Assembly (NCBI GenBank): GCA_964620535.1
Contig: CAZUHN010000002.1
Span: 1 to 18,899 of the forward strand
Source of the DNA: CAZUHN01 sp964620535
GTDB taxonomy: Bacteria; UBA8248
Length of the DNA: 18,899 nucleotides
Direction of reading: 5' to 3'
Part shown: positions 1-6,606 of the stretch, one piece after another
How positions within the stretch are numbered: position 1 is the first letter of the stretch
How the letters are laid out: each line of letters starts with the position of its first letter
Translations under genes and position numbers: made by a program
The notes under the pieces: generated by a model
Databases searched by the model: none
What the model was told of the DNA's origin: nothing
Seen by the model: only the letters and a program-made list of their open reading frames with translations

Positions 1-10
1 CCCGCGCCCG

Positions 11-34
11 CGGGTGATTTCGCAAATTCACCCG
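11..34. repeat. Short inverted repeat (hairpin) at the left edge
   Basis: The arms CGGGTGATTT (11-20) and AAATTCACCCG (24-34) pair almost perfectly around a CGC loop, with one bulged T. No T-run follows, so it does not look like a normal intrinsic terminator on the + strand. It could be an operator, an RNA stem, or part of an upstream gene's 3' end that lies outside the window. I see no convincing protein-coding gene in positions 1-276. Confidence 0.45.
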
Positions 35-80
35 GAAGGGTCCCCCCGGCGGCCCGAAACGCCTCGCCCGGCCTCGATGT

Positions 81-89
81 TGCTATACT
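81..89 (+). promoter_or_regulatory. Candidate extended -10 promoter upstream of the tRNA-Leu operon
   Basis: TGCTATACT matches the extended -10 pattern (TG, one base, then TATACT, five of six matches to TATAAT). No recognisable -35 hexamer lies 16-18 bases upstream. A GC-only stretch (GCGCTCGCGCG) follows where the discriminator and start site would be, as is common for stable-RNA promoters. It is one of two candidates for the tRNA-Leu/tig operon. Assignment is from sequence only. Confidence 0.35.
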
Positions 90-176
90 GCGCTCGCGCG
101 GGCGGGCGCGGAATCGCTTTTTTGTCAAGAATTATCTATAAGGAAAGGAATGTCAATGTCTTAGTCGTAATCTCCG

Positions 177-205
177 TTGACGCTGCCCGGCTTGCCCCCT
201 ACAGT
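177..205 (+). promoter_or_regulatory. Candidate sigma-70 type promoter for tRNA-Leu/tig/clpPX/lon
   Basis: TTGACG (177-182) and TACAGT (200-205) are separated by exactly 17 bases, the preferred sigma-70 spacing. The -35 matches five of six consensus bases and the -10 four of six. The predicted start lies near 212, about 65 bases before the tRNA. It is the better of the two candidates upstream of tRNA-Leu. Confidence 0.45.
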
Positions 206-276
206 TCCGGGGCCGCTTCCGCCGGGAGAGGGGGAGGCGGCGCCCGCCCGGGCCCGGAGCCGCGCAGGAAATGCGA

Positions 277-361
277 GCGAGGGTGGCGGAACTGGTAGAC
301 GCTCTGGATTTAGGATCCAGTGCCTTCGGGCGTGGGGGTTCGAGTCCCCCCCTTCGCACCA
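277..361 (+). tRNA. tRNA-Leu (anticodon UAG)
   Basis: This is a complete class II tRNA of 85 bases with encoded CCA (359-361). The acceptor arms GCGAGGG (277-283) and CCTTCGC (351-357) pair with one G-U wobble, and the discriminator is A358. The anticodon arm CTGGA/TCCAG encloses a loop with anticodon TAG at 311-313, which reads CUA and related leucine codons. A long variable arm with a TTCG loop follows, as expected for leucine tRNA. The T arm is GGGGG/CCCCC around TTCGAGT. It lies 53 bases before tig and is probably co-transcribed with it. Confidence 0.97.
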
Positions 362-414
362 AGCGCAACCCGTCTCTCTGTGGGTGAAACGAGAAGGGGA
401 AAAAGGTTTTTCGG

Positions 415-1761
415 ATGAATTCGACGGTGAGCGATATCGACGCCTGCACGAAGCGTCTCAAGGTGGCCGTTCCGCGCGAGGAGGTCGCAAAGGAGGCCAG
501 CCGGGCCTACGAGCGCCTGGCGGGCACCGTGCGGATCAAGGGGTTCCGCAAGGGAAAGGTTCCCCAGCACATTTTGGAAAAGTACTACGGCGAGGAGGTG
601 CAGGCCGAGGCGGTGAACCGGGTCATCTCGGACTCCTACTCTCGTGTCCTCCAGGAGCGCGACATGCGGGCGGTCGGCGAGCCGAGCATCACCGACATCT
701 CGCTCGACGAGGGGTCGCTCGAACTCACCTTCAAGGCCACCATCGAGGTCATCCCCTCCTTCGACCTGGGCGCCTACACCGGCCTGGCGCTCGAGGTGAA
801 AAGGACCGAGATCACCGACACGCGGGTCGAGCAGGAGGTGGAGGCGCTGGCCCGCCGCATGGCACCCTTCGAGGAGGTGGACCGGCCTGCGGGCGAGGGT
901 GACTATGTCCTCTTCGACATCGAGGCCTACGAGGACGGCGCGCCCGTCCCCGGCACGAAGGAGGAGAGCCAGTCCCTCCTGCTCGGGCGGCCGGAGAACC
1001 AGAAAGAGCTCGAGGCGGCCCTGCTGGGTTCCTCCCCCGGGGCGGAGGGGGAGACCGAGTTCACGATTCCCGCCGGGGGGCCGCCGACGCTTGCGGGAAA
1101 AACCCTCCCGTTCCGCTACAAGGTGCGCGAGGTCAAGGAGCCCCGCCCGCCGGAGCTGAACGACGAGTTCGCCAAGTCGCTGGGCGGAGGGCTTTCCACC
1201 CTGGAGGACCTGCGGGTCCACGTGCGGAACGAGATGGAAAAGTACGAAACGGGCGCAGCTCGCGAGCAGGGCGTCGCCCAGTTGCTCGAAAAGCTCGCTG
1301 AGGCGCATCCCTTCGGGGTCCCGCCGAGCCTCGTGCAGAACCAGTCGCTCGCCCGGATTCAGGATTACGAAAGACAGGCGAAACAGGAGGGTGTCGAATC
1401 CCCCCTGTCCCCGGCCCAGCGCGAGAAAATTGTCGAGGATCTGGCGCCGGAGTCCGAGCGGCGGGTCCGCGAGCTCATCGTGATCGAGCGCGTCCGCGAG
1501 AAGGAGGAAATCCAGGCGGGAGAGGAGGAAATCGAGGCCCAAATACGGAATCTGGCGGCCGCGTACCGGACCGACCCCGTCGAGCTCCGGGAACGGCTGG
1601 CGAAATCCGGCGGACTTTCCTCGATCATTAGCGATCTGAACTACAACAAAACCGTCGATTGGCTGTACAATCAGGCGAAGGTGGAGGTCCGGGTGGAAAC
1701 GGAGAGTTCCGGGGCGGCGCCGAAAATCACGCCCGCCGCCGAGGCCGAAGAGAAAGGGTAG
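415..1761 (+). CDS. tig: Trigger factor (ribosome-associated chaperone and peptidyl-prolyl isomerase)
   Basis: Trigger factor docks at the ribosome exit tunnel and shields nascent chains in the cytoplasm. The 448-residue product is close to the 432 of E. coli. The ribosome-docking signature GFRKGKVP sits at residues 43-50, as in E. coli. An FKBP-like domain spans about residues 150-245 (GDYVLFD near 162), and the helical C-terminal chaperone arms follow. AAAAGG (401-406) lies 8 bases before the ATG, which supports this start. The last 25 or so residues form an Ala/Glu/Lys-rich tail. Only 4 bases separate the stop codon from clpP, so the two are probably translationally coupled. The tig-clpP-clpX-lon order is widespread and fits one protein-quality-control operon. 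Confidence 0.97.
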   Translation: MNSTVSDIDACTKRLKVAVPREEVAKEASRAYERLAGTVRIKGFRKGKVPQHILEKYYGEEVQAEAVNRVISDSYSRVLQERDMRAVGEPSITDISLDEGSLELTFKATIEVIPSFDLGAYTGLALEVKRTEITDTRVEQEVEALARRMAPFEEVDRPAGEGDYVLFDIEAYEDGAPVPGTKEESQSLLLGRPENQKELEAALLGSSPGAEGETEFTIPAGGPPTLAGKTLPFRYKVREVKEPRPPELNDEFAKSLGGGLSTLEDLRVHVRNEMEKYETGAAREQGVAQLLEKLAEAHPFGVPPSLVQNQSLARIQDYERQAKQEGVESPLSPAQREKIVEDLAPESERRVRELIVIERVREKEEIQAGEEEIEAQIRNLAAAYRTDPVELRERLAKSGGLSSIISDLNYNKTVDWLYNQAKVEVRVETESSGAAPKITPAAEAEEKG

Positions 1762-1765
1762 AATC

Positions 1766-2443
1766 GTGGCGTTAATTCCAATGGTGGTCGAGCAAACCAA
1801 CCGGGGCGAGCGGGCGTACGATATTTACAGCCGCCTCCTGAAAGAGCGCATCATATTCCTCGGAACCGCGATCGACGACAATGTGGCGAACGTGATCACG
1901 GCCCAGCTCCTCTTCCTCGAGGCCGATGAGCCCGAGCGGGACATCGCCATGTACATCAACAGCCCGGGCGGGTCGGTCACGGCGGGCCTCGCCGTCTACG
2001 ATACGATGCAGTATGTAAAGCCGGATATCTCGACCATCTGCATCGGCCAGGCAGCTAGCATGGGCGCCCTCCTCCTCACCGCCGGTGCCAAGGAGAAGCG
2101 CTTCGCCCTTCCCTACTCGCGGATCCTCATCCATCAGCCGCTCGCCGGAATCCAGGGGCAAGCGAGCGATATCGACATTCACGCGCGGGAGATCCTGCGC
2201 ATGCGCGAGGAGTTGAACCAGATCTTCGTTCGCCACACCGGCCAGACCATCGAGCGCATCCAGGATGATACGGATCGCGACCGCTTCATGACCGCCGCGC
2301 AGGCGAAGGAGTATGGCATCCTCGACGACGTGATCCACTCTCGCGTCGTACCGCCGCTCAACGGCGCGGATGCCACGGACGTAAAGGATTCGAAACGGGA
2401 CGATGAGGAGAGGGAGGAGTCGGCCAACGGGGGCTCGTCTTGA
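1766..2443 (+). CDS. clpP: ATP-dependent Clp protease proteolytic subunit ClpP
   Basis: ClpP is the serine peptidase barrel that degrades proteins unfolded by ClpX or ClpA/ClpC. The translation (225 residues) starts MALIPMVVEQ, which aligns with the mature N-terminus ALVPMVIEQ of E. coli ClpP. The GTG start at 1766 is therefore favoured over the ATG at 1781, and AAAGGG (1753-1758) sits 7 bases upstream. The catalytic triad is Ser98 in GQAASMG, His123 in IHQP and Asp172 in RDRF; removing Met1 gives S97/H122/D171, the E. coli mature numbering. No propeptide is encoded. Beyond about residue 195 there is an added hydrophilic, acidic tail of about 30 residues (KDSKRDDEEREES) that E. coli ClpP lacks. 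clpX, its partner, follows after 60 bases. Confidence 0.97.
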   Translation: MALIPMVVEQTNRGERAYDIYSRLLKERIIFLGTAIDDNVANVITAQLLFLEADEPERDIAMYINSPGGSVTAGLAVYDTMQYVKPDISTICIGQAASMGALLLTAGAKEKRFALPYSRILIHQPLAGIQGQASDIDIHAREILRMREELNQIFVRHTGQTIERIQDDTDRDRFMTAAQAKEYGILDDVIHSRVVPPLNGADATDVKDSKRDDEEREESANGGSS

Positions 2444-2503
2444 ACGAAGGCCCCGGTGCGCGTAAGCCACCGCCGGCGGACGGGTTCTGTGGAGGAATGA
2501 GAG

Positions 2504-3745
2504 ATGTCGAAGAAGGCTTCAGACAAGAGTGACAGCTTGCGCTGCTCCTTCTGTGGAAAAAACCAGGAAGAGGTGAAGAAGCTCATCGCGGGTCCGAACG
2601 TGTACATTTGCGACGAGTGCGTTGAGCTTTGCAACGACATCATGATCGAGGAGTGGAACGAGGAGCGGAAAAAAGAGGGGAAATCGCTTCTCAAGCCCGC
2701 CGAGATCAAGGAAACCCTCGACGAGCACATCGTCGGGCAGGAGCGGGCGAAAAAGATTCTCTCCGTCGCCGTCTACAACCACTACAAGCGGATCGACGAC
2801 CGGGTGGACCTGCACGACGTTGAACTGCAAAAGAGCAACATCCTCCTCGTCGGGCCGACCGGATCCGGCAAGACCCTCATGGCCCAGACCATGGCCCGGA
2901 TTCTGGACGTTCCCTTCACTATCGTGGACGCCACCACCCTGACTGAGGCGGGCTACGTGGGCGAGGATGTGGAGAACATCATCCTCAAGCTTCTCCAGGC
3001 CGCGGACTTCGACATCGGCCGGGCGGAGCGGGGCATCATTTATATTGACGAGATCGACAAGATCAGCCGGAAGAGCGAGAACCCTTCCATCACGCGGGAC
3101 GTCTCCGGCGAGGGGGTGCAGCAGGCCCTATTGAAAATCGTCGAAGGCACTGTCGCCAACGTTCCACCCCGGGGCGGGCGCAAGCACCCCCACCAGGAGT
3201 TCCTGCGGGTGGACACCACGAATATCCTCTTCATCTGCGGGGGCGCCTTCGTCGGCCTGGAGGCGGTCATCAAGCAGCGAGTGGGACAGCAGGGGATGGG
3301 TTTTGGGGCGAAGCTCACCTCGAAGGCGGATTTCTCGCTGAACGAGATCCTCCCCCAGGTGCGCTCGGAGGATCTCCTCAAGTACGGCCTAATTCCGGAA
3401 TTCGTGGGCCGCCTCCCCGTGATCGCCACCCTGCGCGAGCTGGACGAAGACGCCATGGTGGAGGTCCTGACCGAGCCGCGGAACGCCCTCGTCAAGCAGT
3501 TCCGGAAGCTCCTCGAATTCGAGAACGTCGCCCTCCGGTTCACCCCGGGGGCGCTTCGGGCGATCGCCAAGCAAGCCCTCGATCAGAAAATCGGCGCCCG
3601 GGGGCTTCGGACCATCATCGAAGAGCTCATGCTCGACACGATGTACGAATTGCCCTCCCTGATCGGCGTAAAAGAGATCGTCGTGGACGAGAACGTGGTC
3701 CGGCGCGAAGAATCGCCTCTTCTGGTCTACGAAAAGGCCAGTTGA
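2504..3745 (+). CDS. clpX: ATP-dependent Clp protease ATP-binding subunit ClpX
   Basis: ClpX is the AAA+ unfoldase that delivers substrates to ClpP. The N-terminal zinc-binding domain has Cys14, Cys17, Cys36 and Cys39. Walker A is GPTGSGKT (117-124), the pore-1 loop is in GYVGEDVE (150-157) and Walker B is IIYIDEIDK (178-186). The RKH pore loop is at 226-228 and sensor 2 is GARGLR (364-369). The ClpP-docking loop, usually IGFG, reads MGFG at 265-268, a conservative change. At 413 residues the length is normal. GGAGG (2491-2495) is 8 bases before the ATG. The gene sits between clpP and lon in a row with short gaps and shares their transcript. Confidence 0.98.
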   Translation: MSKKASDKSDSLRCSFCGKNQEEVKKLIAGPNVYICDECVELCNDIMIEEWNEERKKEGKSLLKPAEIKETLDEHIVGQERAKKILSVAVYNHYKRIDDRVDLHDVELQKSNILLVGPTGSGKTLMAQTMARILDVPFTIVDATTLTEAGYVGEDVENIILKLLQAADFDIGRAERGIIYIDEIDKISRKSENPSITRDVSGEGVQQALLKIVEGTVANVPPRGGRKHPHQEFLRVDTTNILFICGGAFVGLEAVIKQRVGQQGMGFGAKLTSKADFSLNEILPQVRSEDLLKYGLIPEFVGRLPVIATLRELDEDAMVEVLTEPRNALVKQFRKLLEFENVALRFTPGALRAIAKQALDQKIGARGLRTIIEELMLDTMYELPSLIGVKEIVVDENVVRREESPLLVYEKAS

Positions 3746-3803
3746 GCCTCCCCCCCCTTGCCGGCCCCATGGCATTTCACCCGCATAGAAGGAATCTGAA
3801 AAT

Positions 3804-6323
3804 TTGAACGATTATTCCCTGCCGTGCGTTCCCCTTCGAGATATGGTTTTCTTCCCGCACATGATGACGCCCGTATTCGTCGGCCGCGGCCGGTCCCTCG
3901 CCACGGTGGAGTCGATTCCGGCCGGCGTGCAGCGGGTCTTCCTCGTCACCCAGCGCGATCCGCGCCAGGAGGACCCCGAGGCCGGCGACCTCTTCCGGGT
4001 GGGTACCGAGGCCGAGATTCACCAGATGATCCGCCTGAACGACGGGGCCATCAAGCTGCTCATGGAGGGCGTGGGGCGGTGCCAGGCGGTGGATTTCCAC
4101 GCGGCCTACGAGGGACTCTGGGCGAATCTCGTGCGGGTGGAGGAGCCGGCGAAGCCGCCGGTCGAAGAGTTCGCCCTCAGCCGCTCCCTGCTCGCCCAGC
4201 TGGAGGACTACCTCCGGCTCTGTCACCGGATTCCCCACGAAGTGTACGCCGAGGTGGAGGGCATGGAGACGCCCTCCGCCATGGTGGACGCCGTCGCGGC
4301 CTGTCTTCCCTTCAAGACGGCCGACAAGCAGCGCCTCCTCGAAATTTTCGACGCAGGCGAGCGGATGCGCGCCCTCTCCTCCCTCATCGCGGACGAGATC
4401 GATCTCCTCAAGGTCGAGCGGAAGCTGCGCGGTCGCGTGCGGCGGCAGATGGACCGGAGCCAGAAAGAATTCTTCCTCAACGAGCAGATCAGGGCGATTC
4501 AGCGTGAGCTGGGCCAGCCTGAGAATCTGATGGGAGAGGGGGAGGAGCTCCGTCAGCGGACGAAGGGCCTCCGCCTGCCGAAGGAGGTGTCCGAGAAGGT
4601 TGATAAGGAAATTCAGCGCCTCGAGATGATGCCCCCCCTTTCGCCCGAGGCCTCGGTCGTGCGCAACTACGTGGAGTGGCTGCTGGACGTTCCCTGGCAG
4701 CAGCGGACGCGGGACCGCAACGACCTCGCCGAGGCCGCGGAGATCCTGGATCGGGACCACTACGGACTGAAAAAGGTGAAGGAGCGGATTGTCGAGCACA
4801 TCGCGGTCAGGATGCTCAACAAGGCCATCCGCGGTCCCATCCTCTGCCTCGTGGGGCCGCCGGGGGTGGGAAAGACCTCCCTGGGCCGGAGCATCGCGGG
4901 CGCCCTAGGGCGGAAGTTCGTCCGCGTCTCGCTGGGAGGCATCCGGGACGAGGCCGAGATCCGGGGGCACCGGCGGACCTACATCGGCGCCCTGCCGGGG
5001 CGTATTATCCAGTCCATGAAGAGGGCGGGAAAGCGCAACCCCGTTTTTCTTCTGGACGAGGTGGACAAGATGAGTGCCGACTTCCGGGGCGATCCTGCCT
5101 CGGCGCTGCTCGAGGCGCTCGACCCCGAGCAGAACCGGAACTTCAGCGACCACTTCCTCGAGGTGGACTACGACCTGAGCCAGGTCTTCTTTGTCACCAC
5201 GGCGAACTCGACTGATGCGATACCGGATGCCCTCCTCGACCGGATGGAGGTCATCCGCCTGCCGGGCTACACCTACGAGGAGAAAACACAGATCGCCAAG
5301 CGCTTCCTCTTTCCCCGCCAGATCAAGGAGAACGGCCTCCGGGCGGGGCAGCTGAAGGTGGCCGACGCGGCGATCGTTCGTGTCATCCACGAGTACACCC
5401 GGGAGGCCGGGGTGCGGAACCTGGAACGGGAGCTTGGCAAGCTCTGCCGGAAGGTGGCCCGCCGCATGGTGGAGAAGCGTTCCCGGAGTAAGGCGAAGAA
5501 GAAGGCGGCCCCCTCGCAGGCCCGCGTCCGGTTGGCCGCGAAGGACCTCGAAGAGCACCTTGGTTCGCCCCGGTTCACCCCCGAGCGCCCGGAGTCGCGG
5601 GCGGAGGTCGGGGTGGCCACCGGGCTCGCCTGGACCTCGGTGGGGGGCGTCCTCCTGCCGGTGGAGGTGAGCGTGTTCGAGGGCAAGGGCAACCTCACCC
5701 TCACCGGAAAGCTGGGCGAGGTCATGAAAGAGAGCGCCCACGCAGGCCTCTCCTGGCTCCGGTCCCGGGCGAAAAAGCTCGGCATTCCCGCCGATATCCA
5801 CGAGAAGCGGGACATTCACATCCACCTGCCCGAGGGGGCCATTCCCAAGGACGGCCCCTCGGCCGGGATCACCATGGCCCTCGCCCTTTGCAGCGCCATG
5901 ACCGGCCGGAAGGTGCGCCGCAACTTGGCCATGAGCGGGGAGGTCACCCTGCGCGGCCGGGTGCTGCCCGTGGGGGGGGTGAAGGAGAAGATGCTGGCGG
6001 CCCGCCGGGGGCGCATCCCCAAGGTGATCCTCCCCCGGGAGTGCGAGAAGGATGTCAACGAGGTGGAGGCCGAAGGGTCCCTCGGGCTGGAGGTGGTCTA
6101 CGTGAACACCATGGACGAAGTCATCCGGGAGTGCCTTCTCCCTGAGACGGGAAAGGGCGAGGCCGATCTCGCTAAATCCGCTGTGAAGGCGAAGGGAAAG
6201 CGGCCCGGCGGCGTCCCCCGCTCGCCGACGCGGGGCCAGAGGAGTCCCGCTTCGAAGGTGCGGCCCACTCCCGCGAAAAAAACCGATCCCCGCGGGAGGC
6301 GGCCGTCGCACTCTTCGCGGTAG
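3804..6323 (+). CDS. lon: ATP-dependent protease Lon, with a basic C-terminal tail
   Basis: Lon degrades misfolded and short-lived regulatory proteins in the cytoplasm. The start is TTG at 3804: the family-typical LPCVPLRDMVFFPH begins at residue 6, the first ATG would remove this segment, and AAGGA (3789-3793) is 10 bases upstream. The N-terminal LON domain covers about residues 5-200 and a helical region follows. Walker A is GPPGVGKT (351-358) and Walker B is VFLLDEVDK. The protease domain runs about 595-778 with the Ser686 (PKDGPSAG) and Lys729 (KEK) dyad. A Lys/Arg-rich linker lies near 558-576. After residue 780 there is an extra tail of about 59 residues rich in Lys, Arg, Pro and Ser. 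It is the last gene of the proteostasis operon. Confidence 0.97.
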   Translation: MNDYSLPCVPLRDMVFFPHMMTPVFVGRGRSLATVESIPAGVQRVFLVTQRDPRQEDPEAGDLFRVGTEAEIHQMIRLNDGAIKLLMEGVGRCQAVDFHAAYEGLWANLVRVEEPAKPPVEEFALSRSLLAQLEDYLRLCHRIPHEVYAEVEGMETPSAMVDAVAACLPFKTADKQRLLEIFDAGERMRALSSLIADEIDLLKVERKLRGRVRRQMDRSQKEFFLNEQIRAIQRELGQPENLMGEGEELRQRTKGLRLPKEVSEKVDKEIQRLEMMPPLSPEASVVRNYVEWLLDVPWQQRTRDRNDLAEAAEILDRDHYGLKKVKERIVEHIAVRMLNKAIRGPILCLVGPPGVGKTSLGRSIAGALGRKFVRVSLGGIRDEAEIRGHRRTYIGALPGRIIQSMKRAGKRNPVFLLDEVDKMSADFRGDPASALLEALDPEQNRNFSDHFLEVDYDLSQVFFVTTANSTDAIPDALLDRMEVIRLPGYTYEEKTQIAKRFLFPRQIKENGLRAGQLKVADAAIVRVIHEYTREAGVRNLERELGKLCRKVARRMVEKRSRSKAKKKAAPSQARVRLAAKDLEEHLGSPRFTPERPESRAEVGVATGLAWTSVGGVLLPVEVSVFEGKGNLTLTGKLGEVMKESAHAGLSWLRSRAKKLGIPADIHEKRDIHIHLPEGAIPKDGPSAGITMALALCSAMTGRKVRRNLAMSGEVTLRGRVLPVGGVKEKMLAARRGRIPKVILPRECEKDVNEVEAEGSLGLEVVYVNTMDEVIRECLLPETGKGEADLAKSAVKAKGKRPGGVPRSPTRGQRSPASKVRPTPAKKTDPRGRRPSHSSR

Positions 6324-6330
6324 TGCGCGC

Positions 6331-6383
6331 CCGGAGAAGGGAACGGGAGAAAGAGGTCTTCTCCATTCCCATTCTCCGGTTTT
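6331..6383 (+). terminator. Intrinsic terminator of the tig-clpPX-lon operon
   Basis: The 5' arm at 6331-6351 (starting CCGGAGAA) and the 3' arm at 6359-6379 (ending TTCTCCGG) pair over about 20 positions with small bulges around a 7-base loop, AGAGGTC. TTTT (6380-6383) follows directly. The hairpin starts 7 bases after the lon stop codon and ends just before the next promoter. Confidence 0.8.
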
Positions 6384-6389
6384 CAGCCG

Positions 6390-6419
6390 TTGACAATGTC
6401 CGCGCCCCTTCCCTATCAT
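6390..6419 (+). promoter_or_regulatory. Strong sigma-70 type promoter for tRNA-Val and thrS operon
   Basis: A perfect -35 (TTGACA, 6390-6395) and a five-of-six -10 (TATCAT, 6414-6419) are separated by 18 bases. Transcription would start near 6426, about 11 bases before the mature tRNA-Val end. It is the only clear promoter I find for the run from tRNA-Val to pheT. Confidence 0.75.
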
Positions 6420-6436
6420 TTTGGACAATGAGGCGA

Positions 6437-6511
6437 AGGCGCGTAGCTCAGGGGGAGAGCGCTTGCTTGACACGCAAGAGGTCGGCGGTTCGAAACCGCC
6501 CGCGCCTACCA
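6437..6511 (+). tRNA. tRNA-Val (anticodon GAC)
   Basis: This is a complete 75-base class I tRNA with encoded CCA (6509-6511). The acceptor arms AGGCGCG and CGCGCCT pair fully, with discriminator A6508. The D arm is GCTC/GAGC. The anticodon arm CTTGC/GCAAG encloses TTGACAC with anticodon GAC, reading GUC/GUU valine codons. The T arm is GGCGG/CCGCC around TTCGAAA. The first pair is A-U. The gene is followed within 20 bases by a terminator-like hairpin and then by thrS. Confidence 0.97.
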
Positions 6512-6529
6512 TATAGCAGGCCGTGAGGT

Positions 6530-6560
6530 CGGCCGCGGCGCAGGCGGCCGGTTCTTTTTC
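6530..6560 (+). terminator. Terminator-like hairpin between tRNA-Val and thrS (possible attenuator)
   Basis: CGGCCGC (6530-6536) pairs perfectly with GCGGCCG (6544-6550) around a 7-base loop, and two wobble pairs could extend the stem. A pyrimidine tract rich in T (GTTCTTTTTCTTCTC) follows at once. No second promoter is visible between this element and thrS, so read-through would be needed to express thrS. It may simply end tRNA-Val transcripts in part, or act as a regulated attenuator. It also argues against a GTG start of thrS at 6523, which would place the hairpin inside the coding region. Confidence 0.6.
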
Positions 6561-6606
6561 TTCTCACTTTTTCAAAGGAGCCTTTGGGAGCGAAACTCGC
6601 CCGTAT

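Noticed and set aside
90..123. GC hairpin (90-109) followed by TTTTTT at 118-123 as a terminator
   Set aside because: Eight bases separate the stem from the T-run, and the stem overlaps the predicted start of the extended -10 promoter.
141..165. Tiny leader frame ATGTCAATGTCTTAG after an AAGGAAAGG motif
   Set aside because: Four codons with no regulatory codon run; a good ribosome-like motif alone does not support a gene.
14..298. Open frame of 94 codons at the left edge (+)
   Set aside because: It runs into the tRNA-Leu gene, shows no family features, and is typical of chance frames in GC-rich DNA.
366..411. Possible hairpin and TTTTT between tRNA-Leu and tig
   Set aside because: The stem has a mismatch, the T-run is 7 bases away, and the intervening purines are the tig ribosome site.
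310..1800. Long antisense frame (496 codons) opposite tig, and similar long antisense frames opposite lon, thrS, pheS and rny
   Set aside because: These mirror the codon pattern of the sense genes in GC-rich sequence. None has a recognisable domain, and several cross tRNA or gene boundaries.
6523..6606. GTG at 6523 as the thrS start
   Set aside because: It would add 28 residues without TGS similarity and place a perfect terminator-like hairpin inside the coding region directly after tRNA-Val.
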